9,175 nt of DNA, from contig CATMOP010000061.1 in assembly GCA_950072225.1 (NCBI GenBank), positions 1 to 9,175 on the forward strand, written 5' to 3'. Origin of the DNA: an uncultured Nitrospina sp. (GTDB taxonomy: Bacteria > Nitrospinota > Nitrospinia > Nitrospinales > VA-1). Within the stretch, counting starts at the first letter, position 1. Every line of letters starts with the position of its first letter. Under the pieces are notes generated by a model. That model searched no databases. It saw only the letters and a list, made by a program, of their open reading frames with translations, and was not told the DNA's origin. The translations under genes were made by a program, and so were the position numbers. Shown here one piece after another: positions 4,760-9,175 of this stretch.

Positions 4760-7249
4760 ATGCTGGATCATAAATCCACAAATAAAGAAAATATAACCCT
4801 TCCGGTTAAGGGCATGAATTGTGCCAGTTGTTCGGCACGGATCGAAAAAAAGGTTGGTGAACTGGAAGGAGTGGGCTCCGTCCATGTCAACTTTGCTGCA
4901 GAAGTGGCAACCATCGAATTTGATCCGCAAAAAATATCTGCAAGCCAGTTTCCCAAGACAATCGCAAAACTGGGATTTAAAGTTCCGGGGCTTCGCAGGT
5001 TGTTTCCTGTAGAAGGCATGACCTGCGCCTCCTGTGTTTCACGGGTCGAGAAAAAACTTGCATCGCTGGAGGGGGTCCGGGAAGCCGAGGTGAACTTGGC
5101 TACCGAACAGGTGTTAGTCGATTACACCCCGGCTCTGCTAGATTTTAAAGTCATGAGATCGGCTTTGGAACAAGCTGGTTATCGTCTTTTGCCTTCACAG
5201 GAAGAATCTGAAAGTGTTTCCTCAGAGGAGGATGAAGAGCGTCATCTTAAACACCTGGCTCAGCTTAAACAGAAGCTGATTCTCAGTGGGTTCATCAGCC
5301 TGGCGGTCATGCTCCTCTCCATGCAGGGCAATTCGTTATTCAATATCGAATTGAGTGCATTGAATTATCTATTATTTGTACTGGCCACCCCGGTGCAGTT
5401 TTTTTGCGGGTGGCAGTTTTACCGGGGGGCGTTAAACGGATTCCGCCACGGTTATGCTGATATGAACACGCTTATTGCCGTAGGCACATCGTCTGCCTAT
5501 TTTTACAGCATTTGCGCGACCTTTTTCCCTGCCTGGGTAGGTATTTCCGAAGTCTATTACGATACATCGGTCATGATCATCACGCTGGTCCTGCTTGGGC
5601 GCTGGATGGAAGCGCGTGCCAAGCATAGTGCTTCTTCTGCAATCAAGAAATTGATGGGACTTCAGCCTAAAACCGCACATGTTGAAAGGGATGGCAAAGA
5701 GCTTGAAATCAGCGTGGAAGATTTGGTGATCGAGGACTTGGTCCTGGTCCGGCCCGGAGAAAAAATTCCTGTAGATGGGGTTCTGGTTGAGGGGCAATCT
5801 TCTATTGATGAATCGATGCTAACTGGTGAAAGTGTTCCGGTAGAAAAAAAATCCGGCGATGAAGTGATTGGGGCGAGCCTCAACAAAACCGGATTTTTTA
5901 AAATGCGGGTGACCCGCATGGGAAAAGATACCCTGTTGGCGCAAATCATTCATCTGGTAAAACAGGCGCAGGGGTCGAAAGCACCAGTGCAAAGGCTGGC
6001 GGACAAAATTGCCGGAATCTTTGTGCCAGTAGTGATTGGTCTGGCTCTTCTGGCCTTTGCATTCTGGTGGGGTTTTGGAGATTCTTTTGGTCCTTTGCCG
6101 ACCACGCCGTTTCTTTTTGCATTGATGGCATTTATTTCAGTCATGATCATTGCCTGCCCCTGCGCGTTGGGCCTTGCCACTCCCACCGCGATCATGGTCG
6201 GAACTGGAAAGGGTGCGGAAATGGGTATCTTGATTAAGGGGGGTGAGGCTTTGGAGCAGGTTGAAAAACTAGATACCATTGTGTTTGATAAAACGGGAAC
6301 CCTTACCAGTGGCAAACCGGAAGTGGCCGATGTGCTTTTGTCTCCCGGAGCTGTATTGGATGCGGACCGTTTGCTGGTGCTGGCCGGTTCTCTGGAAAAA
6401 AATTCGGAGCACCCTTTAGCCCAGGCTGTGGTTTCTGAAGTGAAGAAACGCAACCTCAGGTTCGAAAAGCCCGAAACACTTTCTGATTTTGAGGCTTTGC
6501 CCGGTTTCGGCGTGCAGGGAAAGATAGAGGGTAAAAATATTTTCCTGGGTAACATGAAATTAATGGAAGAAAATAAAATTGATTTTTCCTTGTTGAGGGA
6601 TGACCTGGAAAGGTTGACCGGGCAGGGAAAAACTCCCATGATTTTAAGTGTCGATGGAAATGTTGAAGGCATCATCACTACTATTGATGCATTAAAGCCC
6701 TATGCGAAGGAAACTGTTCACCGTCTCAAAATGATGGGATTAAAAGTGATGATGGTGACGGGCGATAACCGAAAAACTGCGCAGGCAGTTGCCCGGAAAC
6801 TGGAAATAGATGATGTGGTCGCGGGAGTCCTGCCTGCACAAAAGAGGGACGAAATCAGAAAACAGGTTGCGCAAGGACACAAGGTTGCAATGGTGGGCGA
6901 TGGAATCAATGATGCTCCCGCTTTGGCTGAGTCCACAGTAGGCATTGCTTTGGGGAGCGGTACGGATGTCGCGATGGAGGCATCGGACATCACTCTGGTT
7001 ACTTCAGATCTTCGCGCTGTGCCCCAGGCCATTGAACTGAGCAGAAAAACCCTTGTGAAAATCAGGCAGAATCTTTTCTGGGCTTTCTTTTATAATGTGT
7101 TAGGAATTCCTATCGCGGCGGGGCTCTTGTATCCTTTTTATGGTGTCCTCCTGAAACCTGTTTATGCCGCTGTGGCAATGTCTTTGAGTTCTGTTTCGGT
7201 GGTTGGAAACTCTCTTTTACTGAAACGCTTCTCTCCTTCCAAATTTTAG
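4760..7249 (+). CDS. copA: Cu(I)-exporting P1B-type ATPase CopA
   Basis: CopA pumps Cu(I) out of the cytoplasm across the inner membrane using ATP. The 829-aa protein begins with two heavy-metal-associated domains, GMNCASC (C21, C24) and GMTCASC (C89, C92), then an acidic linker (about 147-160). Eight membrane helices lie at roughly 172-190, 200-221, 236-256, 266-283, 418-438, 451-470, 770-792 and 797-818. Catalytic signatures are complete: TGES 355-358 (phosphatase loop), DKTGT 510-514 with phosphorylated D510, HP 551-552, TGDN 667-670 and GDGIND 713-718. Ion selectivity residues are those of the PIB-1 copper class: CPC 466-468, YN 778-779 and MSLSS 807-811. The length fits two-domain CopA proteins. 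The ATG at 4760 has no evident Shine-Dalgarno sequence, and I see no clear promoter or CueR- or CsoR-type operator in the 125 bp before it. An SGNH hydrolase gene follows after 16 bp. Cu(I) specificity is inferred from motifs. Confidence 0.97.
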   Translation: MLDHKSTNKENITLPVKGMNCASCSARIEKKVGELEGVGSVHVNFAAEVATIEFDPQKISASQFPKTIAKLGFKVPGLRRLFPVEGMTCASCVSRVEKKLASLEGVREAEVNLATEQVLVDYTPALLDFKVMRSALEQAGYRLLPSQEESESVSSEEDEERHLKHLAQLKQKLILSGFISLAVMLLSMQGNSLFNIELSALNYLLFVLATPVQFFCGWQFYRGALNGFRHGYADMNTLIAVGTSSAYFYSICATFFPAWVGISEVYYDTSVMIITLVLLGRWMEARAKHSASSAIKKLMGLQPKTAHVERDGKELEISVEDLVIEDLVLVRPGEKIPVDGVLVEGQSSIDESMLTGESVPVEKKSGDEVIGASLNKTGFFKMRVTRMGKDTLLAQIIHLVKQAQGSKAPVQRLADKIAGIFVPVVIGLALLAFAFWWGFGDSFGPLPTTPFLFALMAFISVMIIACPCALGLATPTAIMVGTGKGAEMGILIKGGEALEQVEKLDTIVFDKTGTLTSGKPEVADVLLSPGAVLDADRLLVLAGSLEKNSEHPLAQAVVSEVKKRNLRFEKPETLSDFEALPGFGVQGKIEGKNIFLGNMKLMEENKIDFSLLRDDLERLTGQGKTPMILSVDGNVEGIITTIDALKPYAKETVHRLKMMGLKVMMVTGDNRKTAQAVARKLEIDDVVAGVLPAQKRDEIRKQVAQGHKVAMVGDGINDAPALAESTVGIALGSGTDVAMEASDITLVTSDLRAVPQAIELSRKTLVKIRQNLFWAFFYNVLGIPIAAGLLYPFYGVLLKPVYAAVAMSLSSVSVVGNSLLLKRFSPSKF

Positions 7250-7265
7250 TTTTCTAAGGTGCCTT

Positions 7266-8417
7266 GTGGCCCCGCGAAAAAGAATAAAAATTATTCGGTC
7301 TTTTTTGTTCTCTGCCGGGACGGTCTTTTTCTTTTTCGGATTTATCGAGGTGGTTTTCAGGTTTTCCGGATTTGAGCCGGCATTCCAATATAAAGCCTAT
7401 GCAATTCCCTCCTGGATGGAAGAGCTTGATCCTGTGGTATTAGATAAGTACCAACAATTTGTGGCCGGACAAGGATTTGTGAATGAAGATGTCTATGCCT
7501 ACAAGCCTGATTTGCGCTATGGTTATAAGCTCAAACCCAATATCTCGATCACGGTCCGGAACTATTCCTCAGCCTTTGTGGTGGACAAGCTTCCTCCCTG
7601 GACAATTGTCTCCGACACCAAAGGGTTTCGCGCGCCTTCAAGCGGTGAGGTTAAAACAGAAGCAAAAACCCTCTATGTGCTAGGAGACTCCAGCAGTTTT
7701 GGCTGGGGGGTGGATTATGAAAAAACTTATTCTTCCCTACTGGTTGGAAAACTAAATGCCTCTTCTTTATCCGTTCTTTTTAAACTGAGGAACCTGTCCC
7801 TTCCCGGTTTTTCCTCCTTCCAGGGAAAATTGCTTTGGCAGGAGTTGGATGATGTAAAAAATGACGACTGGGTTATTCTTTCTTTTGGATGGAATGATTC
7901 CTTCCCTTCGCACCAAACAGATCGCCAGCAATTTGAATCGCGAAACTCCCTAATGGGGAAAATCAACTGGAACTTTAGACAAATTTTATTCTTTAGATGG
8001 ATGAGGACATGGCGTTTGCCTGAATCTGGCCTTGAATACAAGGAAGGTTCACGGGTTCCTTTAACGCAATACCGCGAAAACCTTGAGGCCTTGGTGGAGG
8101 CTGTCAGGGAAAAGGGGGCGAAACCTGTATTGGTCAGTGTTTGCAATTTTGCTGAATACCAGGATACAGCGAGGAAAATAGCCGGGAATAAAAAAATCCA
8201 TTTTTTTAATTTTCCTTCATCACTGGAGCCTTTTTTGCCTACCGTTCACGACCGGTTTCCTGACCAGTTTGTGACCTATTTCGAGGCTTATGGGGAGGGA
8301 ATGGAAGCCAACCCCATGCTGGTCTTTTTATTTCCGGATCGTTGCCACCCGAATGAAATCGGACATGGTTTAATGGCTGAAGTTCTCTTTGAAACTTTCA
8401 AGAGAAAAACCCGCTAA
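7266..8417 (+). CDS. Membrane-anchored SGNH/GDSL-type hydrolase
   Basis: The 383-aa product has a basic N-terminus (MAPRKRIKIIR) and one hydrophobic segment at about 12-31, consistent with an uncleaved anchor or signal sequence placing the rest in the periplasm. The four SGNH blocks are all present: VLGDSSSFGWG (138-148, nucleophile S142), a Gly in LPGFSS (G181), FGWND (207-211, oxyanion Asn210) and PDRCHPNEIGH (357-367) supplying the D358/H361 pair. Family members are esterases, lipases or acetyl transfer and removal enzymes acting on envelope glycans; the substrate cannot be told from this sequence. The start is a GTG with AAGG (7256-7259) six bases upstream. The gap of 16 bp after copA, with no terminator, points to cotranscription. 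The last 48 bases overlap, on the opposite strand, the end of apbE. Confidence 0.88.
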   Translation: MAPRKRIKIIRSFLFSAGTVFFFFGFIEVVFRFSGFEPAFQYKAYAIPSWMEELDPVVLDKYQQFVAGQGFVNEDVYAYKPDLRYGYKLKPNISITVRNYSSAFVVDKLPPWTIVSDTKGFRAPSSGEVKTEAKTLYVLGDSSSFGWGVDYEKTYSSLLVGKLNASSLSVLFKLRNLSLPGFSSFQGKLLWQELDDVKNDDWVILSFGWNDSFPSHQTDRQQFESRNSLMGKINWNFRQILFFRWMRTWRLPESGLEYKEGSRVPLTQYRENLEALVEAVREKGAKPVLVSVCNFAEYQDTARKIAGNKKIHFFNFPSSLEPFLPTVHDRFPDQFVTYFEAYGEGMEANPMLVFLFPDRCHPNEIGHGLMAEVLFETFKRKTR

Positions 8418-9175
8418 ATCCTCCATTCCTTGGGACAGGTAAGGGGTCTTGTCTTGGTCCACGAGGATTCCTTCAGTATCATTCAAGGAGTTGATGAAAG
8501 CCAACCCTCTTTTTGCGCCCATGACGAACAGGGCTGTGGAAAGGGCATCCGCATCCATGACAGTTTCGGCAACCACCATCGCAGACATCACACCGGGGAC
8601 CGGATATCCTGTTTTTGGATTCAGGATGTGGTGATATCGGGTTCCTTCATGGTCGAAATATTTCTGGTAGTCACCGGAAGTGGCGGCGGCTTTTCCTGAA
8701 AGAGAAAAAGATGCCAGGAGCGATTCGGGTTTTCTGGGATGTTGAAGGCCGATTTTCCACGCTGTTTGATCGGGTTTCCTGCCCAGTGTTTTTAGGTCGC
8801 CCCCCGCATTGACGAGAGCATGATGGATATTTGATTCCTTCAATATATTTATTGCCCGGTCTACGGCGTATCCTTTTGCGATTGCGCCGAGATGAAGAGC
8901 CATTCCCTCTTCTGTCAAAAATACAGTCTGATTTTCTAGCCGGATTTTTCTGTAATCCACTTTGGACAATGCCTGTTCAAGGACATTTTTATCGGGCAGG
9001 GAAGGATGGTCGCCATCAAAATCCCAAAGCTCCTGAACTGGTTCCAGGCTTATATCCAGGGCACCATCAGTTTGTTTGGCCCAATAGAGAGCCCGGTCGA
9101 TAACATCAAAAACTTCAAGAGATACGGGTACTGGCTGGAGTCCCGCAGATCGATTAATTTTAGAAATCTCCGAGT
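8370..9175 (-). CDS. apbE: FAD:protein FMN transferase ApbE, N-terminus beyond the window
   Basis: ApbE (Ftp) splits FAD and attaches FMN through a phosphoester bond to Thr or Ser of partner proteins such as Na+-NQR and RNF subunits, usually outside the inner membrane. The visible 267 C-terminal residues open at codon 9173-9171 with SEISKINRSAG and continue with GALDIS, then GAIAKGYAVDRA (96-107), LVNAGGD (120-126), HHILNPKTGYPV (181-192) and ADALSTALFVMG (208-219). These are the flavin-site and Mg-site motifs of the family. The usual DLGG before IAKGYAVD reads HLGA here. About 60-80 N-terminal residues, probably including a signal peptide or lipobox, lie to the right of the window. An in-frame TTG at 8969 is not the start, because conserved sequence continues upstream of it. 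The TAA at 8372-8370 lies inside the convergent SGNH gene. No flavinylation target is visible nearby. Confidence 0.95.
   Translation of the reverse strand, partial: SEISKINRSAGLQPVPVSLEVFDVIDRALYWAKQTDGALDISLEPVQELWDFDGDHPSLPDKNVLEQALSKVDYRKIRLENQTVFLTEEGMALHLGAIAKGYAVDRAINILKESNIHHALVNAGGDLKTLGRKPDQTAWKIGLQHPRKPESLLASFSLSGKAAATSGDYQKYFDHEGTRYHHILNPKTGYPVPGVMSAMVVAETVMDADALSTALFVMGAKRGLAFINSLNDTEGILVDQDKTPYLSQGMEDLAGFSLESFKENFSH

Noticed and set aside
4960..4985. Programmed -1 frameshift making a CopZ-like chaperone from the first CopA metal-binding domain, as in E. coli copA
   Set aside because: A -1 shift near codon 70 would indeed meet a TAA at 4978-4980, but no in-frame X XXY YYZ slippery heptamer is present before it.
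5950..6678. Minus-strand 242-codon frame inside copA
   Set aside because: It is low-complexity, rich in Ser, Pro and Lys, and lies opposite the conserved ATPase motifs; the copA strand is clearly the coding one.
1..9175. CRISPR array, defence island, prophage or insertion sequence
   Set aside because: There are no regularly spaced repeats, transposase, integrase, nuclease or toxin-antitoxin signatures; nearly every gene is chromosomal metabolism or transport.

Overview
The window looks like ordinary chromosomal DNA of a Gram-negative bacterium with near-balanced, slightly AT-leaning base composition. There is no CRISPR array, insertion sequence, prophage gene, rRNA or tRNA. The mix of housekeeping genes with a periplasmic-type formylglycine-generating-enzyme-fold protein, a copper ATPase and an ApbE-type flavin transferase would suit Nitrospinota or a related marine lineage, but nothing here proves the taxonomy.

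Layout, left to right. Positions 1-236 are a non-coding stretch rich in short hairpins, possibly ending a gene that lies left of the window. Positions 237-1674 (minus) hold glgA (glycogen synthase), broken by an apparent one-base insertion in a G5 run. A 233-bp divergent spacer with good back-to-back promoters separates it from coaBC (1908-3125, plus), the bifunctional enzyme of coenzyme A synthesis. Convergent to coaBC is a signal-peptide-bearing FGE-sulfatase (SUMF1-like) domain protein (minus, 3945 down to 3148) that lacks the catalytic cysteines of a true formylglycine-generating enzyme. Its probable promoter lies inside the longest possible reading frame, which argues for the shorter start. 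A second divergent spacer carries a near-consensus plus-strand promoter and a leader of about 138 nt with several hairpins, ahead of a small double-CxxC zinc-ribbon membrane protein (4239-4634). Next come copA (4760-7249), a complete Cu(I)-exporting P1B-ATPase with two metal-binding domains, and, 16 bp later, a membrane-anchored SGNH hydrolase (7266-8417), probably cotranscribed. The right edge is a partial apbE (FAD:protein FMN transferase, minus) whose 3' end overlaps the SGNH gene by 48 bp.

How they work together: glgA and coaBC are independent metabolic genes. The zinc-ribbon, copA and SGNH genes run in one direction and may form a loose transcription unit for envelope and metal homeostasis, but only the copA-SGNH link is tight. 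The observations most worth following up are the structured zinc-ribbon leader, where one CTCCG segment can pair with either of two flanking CGGAG segments, one of which contains the ribosome binding site, and the glgA frameshift. I did not find a convincing new multi-gene system.
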